Below are positions 52,717 through 62,760 of a stretch of DNA of 64,000 bases, one piece after another (the first letter of the stretch is position 1; each line of letters starts with the position of its first letter). Both the position numbers and the translations under genes were made by a program. This stretch comes from JAJYKC01 sp035545735 (GTDB lineage: Bacteria > Acidobacteriota > Terriglobia > Bryobacterales > Bryobacteraceae). The stretch covers positions 248,001-312,000 of the forward strand of contig DASZXS010000027.1 of NCBI GenBank assembly GCA_035545735.1. Direction: 5' to 3'. The notes below the pieces were generated by a model. The model did not search any database and was not told where the DNA came from. It saw nothing but the letters and a program-made list of their open reading frames with translations.

Positions 52717-52827
52717 GTCTGTTATACTCCGCCAAAAGAGAATATAAAGCCAATAATCGATAATAAGAAAAAATTAGCAAAAGTAGCCAATTCTGTTGAT
52801 TGATTGGGCTCAAAAGGAGCACACACC
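52717..52827. promoter_or_regulatory. AT-rich divergent promoter region
   Basis: These 111 bases separate the Tat-protein gene and a TonB receptor gene. The stretch is strongly AT-rich against the GC-rich surroundings (for example AATATAAAGCC, TAATCGATAATAAG and AAAAAATTAGC), as expected for a shared promoter. The ribosome site AAAGGAG at 52813-52819 serves the receptor. No specific operator was recognised. Confidence 0.5.
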
Positions 52828-55800
52828 ATGAAAACGGTCTGGATTTTCTTGCTTTTCGTTTTCTCCGCGGCCGCGCAGGTGGACACCGCGAGTATCAACG
52901 GCATGGTTCGCGACCAAAGCGGGGCGGCCATTCCATCCGCAAAGATTACCATTCTGCAAAAATCGACGAATGCCTCGATCGTGGTTCAAACGGATCAAGG
53001 CGGAAACTACGCGTCTCCTCCGCTCCGCGTCGGCTCGTACACGGTTTCGGCGGAAGTGCAGGGATTCAAGATGCAGACGCGGGAAAACGTCACGCTTCAA
53101 GTGCAGGACCGTCTACGGCTCGATTTCGACATGTCGGTCGGGGCGGTGAGCGACAACGTAGTGGTGACATCGGTCCCGCCCGCGCTGCAAACCGAGACTT
53201 CCTCGCTCGGGACGGTAGTCGGGTCCAGGGAAATTACGGAACTGCCGCTCAACGGGCGCGACTACATCCAACTGGCGACGCTGACCACCGGAGTGGTGGC
53301 CACCCGGACAGGGACCAACGGCAATGTGGGAGGCAGCAGCACCGCCGGGCAGGACAGCTTCGTCGCCAATGGAGCGCGCGGGACGCTGAATAATTTTCTG
53401 CTGGATGGGATCGACAACAATTCCAACGACAATGGCGGCGTCGTATTGCGCACCAACGTGGACGCCATCCAGGAATTCAAGATCCAGACCAATTCGTTTT
53501 CCTCCGAGTTTGGACGCAGCGGCGGGGCGGCCATAAACGCGGTGATCAAGTCGGGCGGGAACGAATATCACGGCAACCTTTTCGAGTTTCTTCGAAATTC
53601 GTCCTTTGACGGGCGCGATTACTTCGAAGATCCCACGCTGAAGAAGGCTTCGTTCCAGCAGAATCAATTCGGCGGCACGCTGGGCGGCCCGATTCTCCGG
53701 AACAAGCTGTTCTGGTTTGGGGACTATCAGGGCACCCTGGTTCGCAATCCGCTAACCAGCGTGTCTTCCGTCCCGGACGCGGCGCAGCGTGCGGGCGATT
53801 TCTCCGGCCCGGGCAATAAACCGATTTACGATCCCGGAGCGTACGATCCGGTCAGCAACACACGCGCGCCCTTTGCGGGCAACATAATTCCGGAGAACCG
53901 TTTCAGCACGGTGACGCGGAATGTTTTAAACCTTTATCCGTTGCCCAATCAACCTGGCCTGCTGAAAAACAACTACGTCGCCTCGCCGGCGGAGCGCAAC
54001 CGTGTGGATCAGGGCGACTTCCGCGGAGACTACAATCTTTCCGATACCAATCAGCTTTTCTTCCGGTGGTCGATGAGCGGGCGAACGGACGTCCGGCCCG
54101 CGCCGCTCCCGGGAATCGCGAGCGGCGGCGGCTCCAGCACCGGGAACGCTTTTGAAGACACCATGGGCGCGGCCTTCGGCGCAACGCATACTTTCACTCC
54201 GGCCGTGGTGGATCAGTTCCGCCTCGGATTCACCTACGTTCACATCCGGCGCGGCGTACCGGTGGGAGGCAATGTCCTTCCTCCGCAGGATGTGCAGGTG
54301 CCGGGCGTCCCCGATAATCCGGGCACCAACGGGCTCACCATCTTTGCCCCGCGCGGCTACACCAGGACCGGCAGTCCTTCGTACGCGCCTACGATTCTTG
54401 CGAGCCAGGAGCGCCAGATCACGGATGTATTGAGTTGGGTTCGCGGTGCGCACAGCCTCAAATTCGGTGTGGAGATGCGCTGGAGCCAGTTCAATATCTT
54501 TCAGGTCCCGGCGCCGAACGGAAACTTCTCCTTCTCCGGACAGTTCACGCAGAATCCGTTCGACGGCGACGGCGGAAGCCCGATTGCGGATGAACTGCTC
54601 GGCTTGCCGCAGACTTCGACAATTTCGACGCTGCTCAACATGGGCAATCGCCAGCACGTGCCCAGTTTCTTTGCGCAGGACGACTTCAAAGTGACGCCCA
54701 AGCTGACGCTAAATCTCGGCGTGCGCTACGAGTATTTTTCGCCGCTGGTTGAAGTGAACGACAAACAGAGCAATTTCGACTACCAGGCGGCGCAGGTGAT
54801 CCCGGCGGGGCGGAACGGGGCTTCGCGCGGTCTGGTGGATGCCGATCATCTCAACCTCGCGCCGCGAATCGGGCTGGCCTACAATCCCGCCGGGCAAACC
54901 GTTTTGCGGGCGGCCTATGGAATCTTCTATAGCGGGCAGGAAATCCGAACCGCGGCGCCGCTACAACTCGCCTACAACGTTCCGTTTTATACCCAGCCGT
55001 TTTTTGTTAGCGACGGAATTACCCCCGTGTTGACCGTCGATCAGGGCTTCCCTCCCGTCGATCCGTTGAATGCTGTGGATCCCCCCGTGACGAGCGTGGA
55101 CACCCGCCTCAAGACTCCCTATTACCAGCAGTGGAACTTTGCGATTCAGCAGGGGCTGCCCTCGGCGGTTTCCGTGGAGCTTGCGTACGCCGGCTCGAAG
55201 GGGACGCATCTGCAGGTGCTCACGGACCAGAACCAGGTGATGACTCCTGGTCCGGGAGATGTTCAATCCCGGCGCCCCTATCCGAATTTCGGACCCTTCG
55301 CGGCCATCCAGAATCGGGGCAACTCCACCTACAATTCGCTCCAACTCAAAATCGAGAAGCGCAATACGCGCGGGCTCTCCCTGCTCAGCGCCTTCACCTA
55401 CAGCAAGGCAATCAACGATTTGCCTGAGATTTGCTGTTCGACGCCCTATCCCCAGAACAGTTACAACCTGGCCGCCGAAAGAGCGCCGGCGGATTTCGAT
55501 CAGCAGTTTCGATGGGTCTTGAGTTTCGACTATGAGCTGCCGTTTGGACGCGGGCGGCGATATTTATCGGACAGCCGCTTTATGGATCTTGTCTTCGGAG
55601 GATGGCATTTGGGGGGCATATATACTCTCACCAGCGGCTTCCCCTTCTCGCCGCAACTCGGGTACGATCCGACGAATACGGGCGACCAGGGAGTGGTGCG
55701 TCCCGACCGGATTCGGAATGGCAATCTGCCGTCGGATCAACGCTCGCCGTCCCTCTGGTACGACGTGGACGCGTTCGCGCTGCCGTCGGATTATAACTTC

Positions 55801-56049
55801 GGGAACTCCGGCCGGAATGTACTGACCGGACCCGGCGTCAATGTCCTCGACAGTTCCATTCGCAAGGAGTTCTCTCTAACCGAGCGGCAGCGGATCGAGT
55901 TTCGCGGCGAATTCTTCAATATGTTGAATCATCCTAATTTCGCGCAGCCCGACCCCTATATCGATGATGGCCCCGGTGCGGCGGGTACGATCACCTCCGT
56001 GGCAATCCCGATGCGCCAGGTGCAGTTCGCGCTGAAATACCGGTTTTAA
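52828..56049 (+). CDS. Oar-like TonB-dependent receptor with carboxypeptidase-regulatory-like domain
   Basis: ATG 52828 (the start with a ribosome site at proper distance) gives 1073 residues. Signal peptide IFLLFVFSAAAQ; N-terminal CarboxypepD_reg-like domain (ASINGMVRDQSGAAIPSAKITI); plug domain near NGRDYIQLATLTTGV, LDGIDNNSNDNGGVVL, AIQEFKIQTNSFSSEFGRSGGAAINAVIKSGGNEYHG; then a 22-strand barrel ending in QVQFALKYRF with a C-terminal phenylalanine. It imports large ligands across the outer membrane or acts in adhesion. It is divergent from the Tat-protein/nagB pair. Confidence 0.93.
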   Translation: MKTVWIFLLFVFSAAAQVDTASINGMVRDQSGAAIPSAKITILQKSTNASIVVQTDQGGNYASPPLRVGSYTVSAEVQGFKMQTRENVTLQVQDRLRLDFDMSVGAVSDNVVVTSVPPALQTETSSLGTVVGSREITELPLNGRDYIQLATLTTGVVATRTGTNGNVGGSSTAGQDSFVANGARGTLNNFLLDGIDNNSNDNGGVVLRTNVDAIQEFKIQTNSFSSEFGRSGGAAINAVIKSGGNEYHGNLFEFLRNSSFDGRDYFEDPTLKKASFQQNQFGGTLGGPILRNKLFWFGDYQGTLVRNPLTSVSSVPDAAQRAGDFSGPGNKPIYDPGAYDPVSNTRAPFAGNIIPENRFSTVTRNVLNLYPLPNQPGLLKNNYVASPAERNRVDQGDFRGDYNLSDTNQLFFRWSMSGRTDVRPAPLPGIASGGGSSTGNAFEDTMGAAFGATHTFTPAVVDQFRLGFTYVHIRRGVPVGGNVLPPQDVQVPGVPDNPGTNGLTIFAPRGYTRTGSPSYAPTILASQERQITDVLSWVRGAHSLKFGVEMRWSQFNIFQVPAPNGNFSFSGQFTQNPFDGDGGSPIADELLGLPQTSTISTLLNMGNRQHVPSFFAQDDFKVTPKLTLNLGVRYEYFSPLVEVNDKQSNFDYQAAQVIPAGRNGASRGLVDADHLNLAPRIGLAYNPAGQTVLRAAYGIFYSGQEIRTAAPLQLAYNVPFYTQPFFVSDGITPVLTVDQGFPPVDPLNAVDPPVTSVDTRLKTPYYQQWNFAIQQGLPSAVSVELAYAGSKGTHLQVLTDQNQVMTPGPGDVQSRRPYPNFGPFAAIQNRGNSTYNSLQLKIEKRNTRGLSLLSAFTYSKAINDLPEICCSTPYPQNSYNLAAERAPADFDQQFRWVLSFDYELPFGRGRRYLSDSRFMDLVFGGWHLGGIYTLTSGFPFSPQLGYDPTNTGDQGVVRPDRIRNGNLPSDQRSPSLWYDVDAFALPSDYNFGNSGRNVLTGPGVNVLDSSIRKEFSLTERQRIEFRGEFFNMLNHPNFAQPDPYIDDGPGAAGTITSVAIPMRQVQFALKYRF

Positions 56050-56090
56050 CGACAGGTTCTACGATCGTCGCCGGAAAAGCTCGCGCCGGC

Positions 56091-59000
56091 TCACCAGGTG
56101 ATCCGCAGCGAAGCCTGCGCGCGGCGGGCGGTGGTGCCGTCCGGCGGTCCCTGAGTGGCGAGCAGTTGCTTGTACTTCGGGTAAGGAACCAGAACGTGAG
56201 CGGTGTTGAGCGAATACTCCTGCTCGTTGAGCGGGGAAGCGCCCGCGACGATCAGGTGGTTAAAGACATTCTGCGCTTCGAAGGCGAGCTGCACTTGGAT
56301 GCCTTCGGTGACGGAGAAGGTTTTCGAGATGCGCGCATCGGTTCGAAACGTGGGACCGACATCCACGTTGCCGATCGGTTGGAACGGCACGCGCTGCGCA
56401 TTGAAGCCGCCGATGCCATTGATCGTACTGGTGGCAAACAGCGAACAGGGGCTGGACACTGTCGTGACCGCGGCGCAATCTCCCGTCACCGACGGCAAGG
56501 TCGCCGCGGAGACGCCGCCGATAACCGAGTTGAGCGGGAACGAGGAAGCAAATGTCGAGACGAAGGACAACTGCCATCCATTGATGAACTGGCGGTCGAT
56601 GAAGCTGCTGCCGTTGACCAGTCTTGGGCTGAGGATGCCGGTCAGAACCAGTCTGTGACGCTGGTCGGTCGCGCTGCTGCCCTTTTCACTGGCGAAGTCA
56701 TTGTTGTAGAACGAGGTGGGCGCAGTCTGGGCATAGATTACGCCACTCGATCCGCTGGCCCCGGACGCGCCGCCGAGGTTGGTGTCGATCGAATGCGACC
56801 AGGTATAGTTCGCCGAACCCTGAAACCATCGCGTATACCGGTGCTCGACGCCGACGATCAAGCCGTTGTACCAACTGTTTGCGTTCGAGCTCATGGCGTA
56901 TACCCCGTTGTACTTGGGGTTAATCAGGAGCGAGCGGGTGTACAGGGGAGCCGTGAAGTAGCCGACGATATTTTGGCCCGCGGCATCGGAAGCGATCGGG
57001 TATGTATAGCTCTGAGTGGGCGTTCCGAGGTTGGCGTTGTAAGCCGATGCGATGTGAATGCCGCGGCTCCAGATATAAGAGACGGTGAGGCTGGTGTTCC
57101 GGGCCACTTCCCGCTGCACTGAGAACTGCGCTTGTTCGGAATAGGAATTGCGGAAGTCTTTGGTATTGAACTGAACCGTCGGAGCGTTGGCTTGGCCGCT
57201 GGGCATTCCGGCCAGCGGGAATGGAAACACGGGGCCGGCCGCAAACTGAGCGGGTACTGTCGAGCTCAGATTGTAGCTCGGCTGGTAGGAACCATTTCCT
57301 TTGGCAAGACCGCCCACAATCTGCGAGATGTAGCGGTTATAGAACATGCCGTAGCCGGCGCGGATCACGGTCTTGGGGTTGATCGCGTAAGCGACGCCGA
57401 TACGGGGAGCGACATTGCCGGCCTTGTAGTTCAGCTTCGCCGTTTCCGGCCAGTCGGCTGGAATATTAAGCCCTCCGAGCGGTTGCGGCGGGTCCGGCTG
57501 CGGCAGGGTCGTGTATTCGAAACGAAGGCCGGGGCTGATGGTCAGTTTCGGAGTAACGTGGATTTCATCCTGCGCGAAGAGAGCGAAGTCCCGCATATTG
57601 CCGTCCCACAGCGGATTGCCGAAGGTCTGGCTGAAGCTGGTCCAGTTCTTGCCGTTGACCGGATCGGAGAAGTCGAGCGCCAGCGCGTTGATATTCGTAT
57701 ATGTATAGGTGCCGAACTGGTTCGAGCGCTGCACATCGTAGTCTTCGGTATGGGACCAGTCCACACCGAACTTCAGGGCATGACGGCCAACGGTCCAGGC
57801 ATAGGTGTCGGACAATTGGAACCGCAACTCGCTCGGATGCAGGCGGGGATAGGAGGTGGCATAGCCGATATTGGTCAGGCTGCCCGTGGTAATGGAGAGA
57901 CCGATGGGGCCCACCGAAGGCAGCAGGCTCGGACTGGCCGGATCATACTGCCGGTCCTTGAACATTCCGAAGCGGAACTCGTTAATCGCATTGGACCCGA
58001 CTATGGTGGTCAGCCCGGATTTTAGAGTACGGTCGAAGACGTTCGTATCGGCGTTGTTGCCGATGGCGTTGCCGTTGGTGAGCGCGCCCTGCGTCTGGAT
58101 GCCGTTCGGAGAGCGGAAGTCGAGATAGTTGACTTCGACGTTGAAGTGGTTCCGGTCGTTGATCTGATAATCGATCTTGCCAAAGAGCAGGTTTTCATCC
58201 ACCTTGCGCGGCACGAGCTGAGGTTGCACCCGCGACTGCAAATATCCGATCAGCGCGCCGCACTGAGCCGCCGAAGCGCGGACGGCGTAGGAACTGCCGC
58301 CGCATCCGGTTGCCGGATCGACTGCGCCTGTCGGAACGCCGGCGGGGCTGAACAGGGTGGAACTGATATTGGAAGACAGAATCGGATTCTGGCGGCGCTG
58401 CAGTTCGCCATTGAAGAAATAGAAAAGCCGGTTCTTTTTGATCGGGCCGCCGATGCTCATGCCGGCCTGATGACGCCACTCCGGGGGATTGATGCCGCCT
58501 GAGGTAGGGTCGGTCGCATTCAGAGTGCGGTTGCGGAAAAACCAGTACGCGGTCCCGTGCAATTCGTTGCTGCCGCTGCGCGTGATGGTATTGACCACGC
58601 CGCCCGAAGCGCGCCCGTATTCGGGGAGGAAGTTGCTGGTGACAACCTGAAATTCCTGAATCGCGTCCTGCGAGATGTTGTAGGAACGGGTGCGGCCGGC
58701 GTTTTCGTCGTAGAAAGAATTTGTGGTGTCGATGCCGTCGGTAAGGAAGGTGTTGCCGGCGGTGGAGCCGCGGAAGGAAAGAAGGCCGAAGGCCGCGTCG
58801 GCGGTCACACCAGGCTGCAACAGCACGAAGCTATCCACGCGCCGCCCATTAATGGGTAAATTGAGAATCTGCTCGGAGCTGACCACGCCTGAAACGTCGG
58901 TCTTGGTGGATTCAATGATGGGGGCGTCGCTCGTAACATTGACAGTAGCTCCCGTTCCGGCAACCGTCAGGCTGATATTGAAGCCAAGCTGCTGGCCGAC

Positions 59001-59309
59001 GGCGAGAGGAAATGTATTGACGGAATACTCCGCGAAACCGGTCTTGACGACCGTGAGCGTATAGCCGGACGCGGGCGTGAGGCTGGCGGCCGTGAAGACC
59101 CCCGCGCTGGTTGTCTCGACTTTACGCTCAATGCCGAGCGATTGGTTGACGATTGTGACTTCCGCTCCCGGGACCGCCGCGCCGGACGCGTCCAGCACAA
59201 CCCCGTTGATCGACGCAGTGGCGGCCTGGCCGAATAGCGACCCCGTTGTGAGGGCGGAAATGACAAGCGCGCCGAAAATCGGGGCGAGCAAGCATGACAT
59301 TTTGTTCAT
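56091..59309 (-). CDS. Oar-like TonB-dependent receptor with carboxypeptidase-regulatory-like domain
   Basis: ATG 59307-59309, 11 bases after GGAGG, gives 1072 residues; a TTG at 59345 is a weaker choice. Signal peptide PIFGALVISALTTGSLFGQA; N-terminal domain ASINGVVLDASGAAVPGAEVTIVN; plug with LNLPINGRRVDSFVLLQPGVTAD, LTDGIDTTNSFYD and AIQEFQVVTSNFLPEYGRASGGVVNTITRSGSNELHG; barrel ending ASLRITW with terminal tryptophan. It is convergent with the other receptor, 41 bases apart, and only moderately similar to it, so it is not a recent duplicate. The divergent PadR-ADOP pair lies upstream. Confidence 0.93.
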   Translation of the reverse strand: MNKMSCLLAPIFGALVISALTTGSLFGQAATASINGVVLDASGAAVPGAEVTIVNQSLGIERKVETTSAGVFTAASLTPASGYTLTVVKTGFAEYSVNTFPLAVGQQLGFNISLTVAGTGATVNVTSDAPIIESTKTDVSGVVSSEQILNLPINGRRVDSFVLLQPGVTADAAFGLLSFRGSTAGNTFLTDGIDTTNSFYDENAGRTRSYNISQDAIQEFQVVTSNFLPEYGRASGGVVNTITRSGSNELHGTAYWFFRNRTLNATDPTSGGINPPEWRHQAGMSIGGPIKKNRLFYFFNGELQRRQNPILSSNISSTLFSPAGVPTGAVDPATGCGGSSYAVRASAAQCGALIGYLQSRVQPQLVPRKVDENLLFGKIDYQINDRNHFNVEVNYLDFRSPNGIQTQGALTNGNAIGNNADTNVFDRTLKSGLTTIVGSNAINEFRFGMFKDRQYDPASPSLLPSVGPIGLSITTGSLTNIGYATSYPRLHPSELRFQLSDTYAWTVGRHALKFGVDWSHTEDYDVQRSNQFGTYTYTNINALALDFSDPVNGKNWTSFSQTFGNPLWDGNMRDFALFAQDEIHVTPKLTISPGLRFEYTTLPQPDPPQPLGGLNIPADWPETAKLNYKAGNVAPRIGVAYAINPKTVIRAGYGMFYNRYISQIVGGLAKGNGSYQPSYNLSSTVPAQFAAGPVFPFPLAGMPSGQANAPTVQFNTKDFRNSYSEQAQFSVQREVARNTSLTVSYIWSRGIHIASAYNANLGTPTQSYTYPIASDAAGQNIVGYFTAPLYTRSLLINPKYNGVYAMSSNANSWYNGLIVGVEHRYTRWFQGSANYTWSHSIDTNLGGASGASGSSGVIYAQTAPTSFYNNDFASEKGSSATDQRHRLVLTGILSPRLVNGSSFIDRQFINGWQLSFVSTFASSFPLNSVIGGVSAATLPSVTGDCAAVTTVSSPCSLFATSTINGIGGFNAQRVPFQPIGNVDVGPTFRTDARISKTFSVTEGIQVQLAFEAQNVFNHLIVAGASPLNEQEYSLNTAHVLVPYPKYKQLLATQGPPDGTTARRAQASLRITW

Positions 59310-59630
59310 TTGAAGACAAACCTCCAGTGCTTTTGGAAAAATCAAACCCCGAACGGCCTGGTCCCCGGGTTACTTCCTGCCACGGAATGTAACACGAGGA
59401 ATAGCACCGGAAGATTTCACTTCGATTACGACGTTGTAAAAACGTCAAATCCCGCTATTTTCGATACGAAGGGAGGTTTTCCGTCCGGTTAATTCCTATT
59501 CGAAACAAGGCTTCGCGCCTCGATGCCCGTAAATAGAACGCGTCGATTACCCATCACCTGGCGCCCTTCCTGTTGCCACCGCACAGAGCCCGTGCCATAC
59601 TCATGTTGTACTGCCACAGGAGCCTTCGAC
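59310..59630. other. 321-base divergent intergenic region between TonB receptor and padR
   Basis: No gene is seen. It holds the receptor leader, and a 6-bp inverted repeat GACGTT (59431-59436) and AACGTC (59442-59447) with a 5-base spacer, which could be an operator. The rest shows no clear promoter. CTAG boxes like those before the other padR gene are absent. Confidence 0.5.
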
Positions 59631-59984
59631 ATGCCCGACGACAAGCTGGATCTTCTCCAGGGAACCCTGGACCTCATGGTTTTACAGACGCTGGACAGCA
59701 TGGGTTCGCAGCATGGCTATGGGATCGCACGCCGCATTGAACAGGTCAGCGGCGACCTGCTGATCCTCAACCAGGGAACAATTTATGCGTCTTTGGTGCG
59801 TTTGCAACAAAACCGCTCGATCTCGGCCTCCTGGGGAGTGTCGGAAAACAACCGGCGCGCGAAGTTTTATTCGATCACGAAGACCGGCCAGAAGAAACTG
59901 GCCCGCCAGGCGGAGAACTGGGGGCGCCTGTCGGCGGTCATCGGTCGGTTTTTCCGTCCGGCTTCGGAAGGAGCACCGGAATGA
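59631..59984 (+). CDS. PadR family transcriptional regulator
   Basis: ATG 59631, with ACAGGAG upstream, gives 117 residues; the longer open frame from 59523 adds an unrelated leader. The fold is PadR: KLDLLQGTLDLMVLQTLDSMGSQHGYGIARRIEQVSGDLLILNQGTIYASLVRL and SENNRRAKFYSITKTGQKKL. It overlaps the ADOP permease gene by four bases. It differs from the PadR at 37042 in its operator region, so the two probably respond to different signals. Confidence 0.93.
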   Translation: MPDDKLDLLQGTLDLMVLQTLDSMGSQHGYGIARRIEQVSGDLLILNQGTIYASLVRLQQNRSISASWGVSENNRRAKFYSITKTGQKKLARQAENWGRLSAVIGRFFRPASEGAPE

Positions 59985-62614
59985 TTGCTCTATTTGCCCG
60001 TCTTTTTGCGGCGTTTCGCAAGAAGGATCTCGACCGCGAGTTCCGTGACGAACTGGCGTCGCACGTGGAGCTTCTGACGGAGGAGAATCGCCGGGCCGGC
60101 ATGCCCGAAGCGGAAGCGCGGCGGATGGCGATCGTCAAAATCGGGGGGCTCGATGCGGCGCGCGACATGCACCGGGATGCGCGCGGTCTCCCGGCGTTCG
60201 ACAATCTCCTTCAGGATCTTCGCTACACCTTGCGCATGCTGCGCAAAGATGCCGGGTTCACGATGTTCGCGGTTCTCATTGTCGGACTCGGCATCGGCGC
60301 AAGCACCACCATTTTCAGCGTGGTCAATACCTTGCTGCTGCGTCCTCTCCCGTTCCGCGACCCCGGCAATCTGGTTTGGATTGCAAACTCGGGCTCCGAC
60401 CTCTCGGGCCAGACCACGCAGGTGCGGTACATGCTCGACCTGCAGCGGCACAGCCAGTCGTTTTCCGGGATCGCCGGTTATATGGCCTTTTACGGGGTTG
60501 GCGACAACAAGCTGACCGGAGACGGGCCCCCGGAGCGGCTGAACGGCGTGCAGGTGTCGCGGAATTTCTTCTCGCTGCTGGGTGTTCAGCCCGCGCTGGG
60601 GCGCACCTTTACCGCCGAAGAGTGCAAGTGGAACGGGCCGAACGCGACCATGTTGAGCCACGGACTGTGGGAGCGGCGATTCTCCTCCGATCCGAATATC
60701 GTCGGGAAGAAGCTGATCCTGAACGACCGGCCCGTGACCATCGTGGGCGTCTTGCCCGCATCTTTCGACTTCGGGTCCGTGTTCGCACCGGGAACGCGCG
60801 TCGATCTCTACGGGCCTTTTCCGTTGGTGAAGGAGACCGACCGCTGGGGAAATACGATGGCGATGATCGGGCGGCTGGCGCCCGGCGCAAATATCCGGTC
60901 CGCCGAAGCGGAAGCGACGGTGCTCGCGAAACTCGCGGAGGATGCGGATAAAAACGGGAACGGATTCAAGCCGCGTATGAGCATGCTCTCCGCGCACGTG
61001 AGCGGACGCATTCGTACGGCCTTGTTGGTGCTTGCCTGTGCCGTGGGTGTGGTGATGCTGATTGTCTGCGCCAATCTTTCCAATCTTCTGTTGGCGCGCA
61101 CGGCGACTCGCCAAAAGGAAATCGCGATTCGAGCGGCGCTGGGCGCGGGACGGTGGCGACTTGTGCGGCAGATGCTCACCGAGAGCGTTGTCCTTTCCCT
61201 ATTGGGCGGTATTTTGGGATTGATACTGGCCTTTTTGGGAACCGCGAGCCTCGCTCGCCTGCAAGGACTCAGCATCCCGCTTCTGGAGGAGGTTCACGTG
61301 GATCCGGCGGCGCTTGGATTCACGCTGCTGGCCGCGATCTTTACAGGCCTCGTTTTTGGCCTGGTCCCGGCGCTCCATGTGCCCGGAATGACTCTGCACG
61401 ATTCACTCAAAGAGACCGGCAGGGGAACGAGTGAGGGACGCGGCCGCGCGTGGGTCCGGAAGGCGCTCGTCGTTTCCGAGGTCGCCCTGGCGTCGGTGCT
61501 GCTGGTGGGTGCGGGCCTGTTGATCCGCAGCTTTGTCCGCGTGATGGACGTCAATCTCGGCTTCCAGCCCGAGCGTGCGGCGACGCTGCGTGTCGATCCC
61601 GATTCGCGCTATTCGACCCAGGCCATGCAGAATGCCTATTACGGCGATGTTTTGCGCCGCGTGCGCGACATTCCCGGCGTCCAAGGCGCTGGACTCACCG
61701 ATGCTCTGCCGCTGGGGCGGAACCGTACCTGGGGAGCGCCGGCTGAAGGGCACGTCTATACGAATGACAACTTTCCTTTTGCGTTTCCGCGCATCGTTAG
61801 CGATGGGTACCTCCACGCCATGGGGATTCCGCTAAAGGCCGGCCGCGATTTCACCGAAAGAGACACGCCGGAGAGCGAACCCGTAATTATCGTGAACGAG
61901 ACCATGGCCGGCGCTCTCTGGCCGGGTGAAAACGCGCTGGGCAAACGGCTTCTCGGTATTTCGAGCGATAAACCGCGCCGCGTCGTCGGCATTGTGGGCG
62001 ACGTGCGCCATCTTGCGCTTGAGAAAGGCTCGGGGAACGAGATGTACATCCCCATCCGGCAGACGCGGGACATTCCGTCGGTCGATATGGTGGTGCGTGC
62101 CACTCTGCCGCTGCCGGCGCTGGCCAGCGCGGTTCGTGAAGCGCTGCGGCCGCTTGACCCGAATCTCCCCGCAAAGGAGTTCCGGCCGCTCGAAACGCTG
62201 GTCGATCGGGCCGTATCGCCGCGTCGCTTCACGATGATTCTGCTTGGAGGGTTCGCGGCCTTCGCGCTCATCCTGGCGTCGCTCGGGATTTACGCGGTGA
62301 TTTCTTATTCGGTCAGCCAGCGGACCCAGGAGATTGGAATCCGCATGGCGCTGGGCGCAACCACGGGCGAATTGCAGCGCGGGATTGTCCTGCAGACTTT
62401 GATCCTCGCCGGGGTGGGAATTCTCGGCGGCGTTCTGGGCTCCTGGATGCTGGCTCGCGCCATCCGTTCGCTTCTGTTTGGCGTCACCTCGAACGATCCG
62501 GTGACGTTTCTCATCATGCTCGCCGTACTGACGTTGGTGGCGGCGGTAGCCGGATATCTTCCGGCGCGCCGCGCGTCGCGAATCGACCCGGTGGCCGCGT
62601 TGCGTGCGGCTTAA
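59981..62614 (+). CDS. ADOP-type duplicated ABC permease (PadR-linked)
   Basis: This 877-residue permease has the N-terminal cytoplasmic extension (DLDREFRDELASHVELLTEENRRAGMPEAEARRMAIVKIGG), then MLRKDAGFTMFAVLIVGLGIGASTTIFSVVNTLLLRPLPF, an FtsX block (LLARTATRQKEIAIRAALGAGRWRLVRQMLTESV), and a second half ending RTQEIGIRMALGATTGELQ and PARRASRIDPVAALRAA. Its start overlaps padR (ATGA). Immediately downstream is a decayed ABC ATPase start. Confidence 0.93.
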   Translation: MIALFARLFAAFRKKDLDREFRDELASHVELLTEENRRAGMPEAEARRMAIVKIGGLDAARDMHRDARGLPAFDNLLQDLRYTLRMLRKDAGFTMFAVLIVGLGIGASTTIFSVVNTLLLRPLPFRDPGNLVWIANSGSDLSGQTTQVRYMLDLQRHSQSFSGIAGYMAFYGVGDNKLTGDGPPERLNGVQVSRNFFSLLGVQPALGRTFTAEECKWNGPNATMLSHGLWERRFSSDPNIVGKKLILNDRPVTIVGVLPASFDFGSVFAPGTRVDLYGPFPLVKETDRWGNTMAMIGRLAPGANIRSAEAEATVLAKLAEDADKNGNGFKPRMSMLSAHVSGRIRTALLVLACAVGVVMLIVCANLSNLLLARTATRQKEIAIRAALGAGRWRLVRQMLTESVVLSLLGGILGLILAFLGTASLARLQGLSIPLLEEVHVDPAALGFTLLAAIFTGLVFGLVPALHVPGMTLHDSLKETGRGTSEGRGRAWVRKALVVSEVALASVLLVGAGLLIRSFVRVMDVNLGFQPERAATLRVDPDSRYSTQAMQNAYYGDVLRRVRDIPGVQGAGLTDALPLGRNRTWGAPAEGHVYTNDNFPFAFPRIVSDGYLHAMGIPLKAGRDFTERDTPESEPVIIVNETMAGALWPGENALGKRLLGISSDKPRRVVGIVGDVRHLALEKGSGNEMYIPIRQTRDIPSVDMVVRATLPLPALASAVREALRPLDPNLPAKEFRPLETLVDRAVSPRRFTMILLGGFAAFALILASLGIYAVISYSVSQRTQEIGIRMALGATTGELQRGIVLQTLILAGVGILGGVLGSWMLARAIRSLLFGVTSNDPVTFLIMLAVLTLVAAVAGYLPARRASRIDPVAALRAA

Positions 62615-62643
62615 AGCGAAGAGACGCATGGCTATGTACGGGA

Positions 62644-62760
62644 GTGATCCGCTGTAGGGCCGTCACAGAGCGATTCGGCGAGTTGCGCGCCGTTGAAGGC
62701 GTCTCCTTCGATCTGCGGGGCGATCTACGGCGTCGTTTGGGACCGGCGCTTGCGATAATT
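62644..62760 (+). pseudogene. Remnant of an ABC transporter ATP-binding protein N-terminus
   Basis: From GTG 62644 the frame reads VIRCRAVTERFGELRAVEGVSFDLRG, which matches the first residues of ABC ATPases up to the segment before Walker A. The next bases would continue as AIYGVV in another frame (around 62720-62745), the usual lead-in to the P-loop. No Walker A or later motif follows, and the SDR gene begins at 62766. The piece is therefore a truncated, frameshifted relic. Recognition rests on a short segment. Confidence 0.6.

Noticed and set aside
52828..59309. Tandem duplication of the two TonB receptors
   Set aside because: They are convergent and their plug and barrel sequences differ widely; only family-level similarity is visible.
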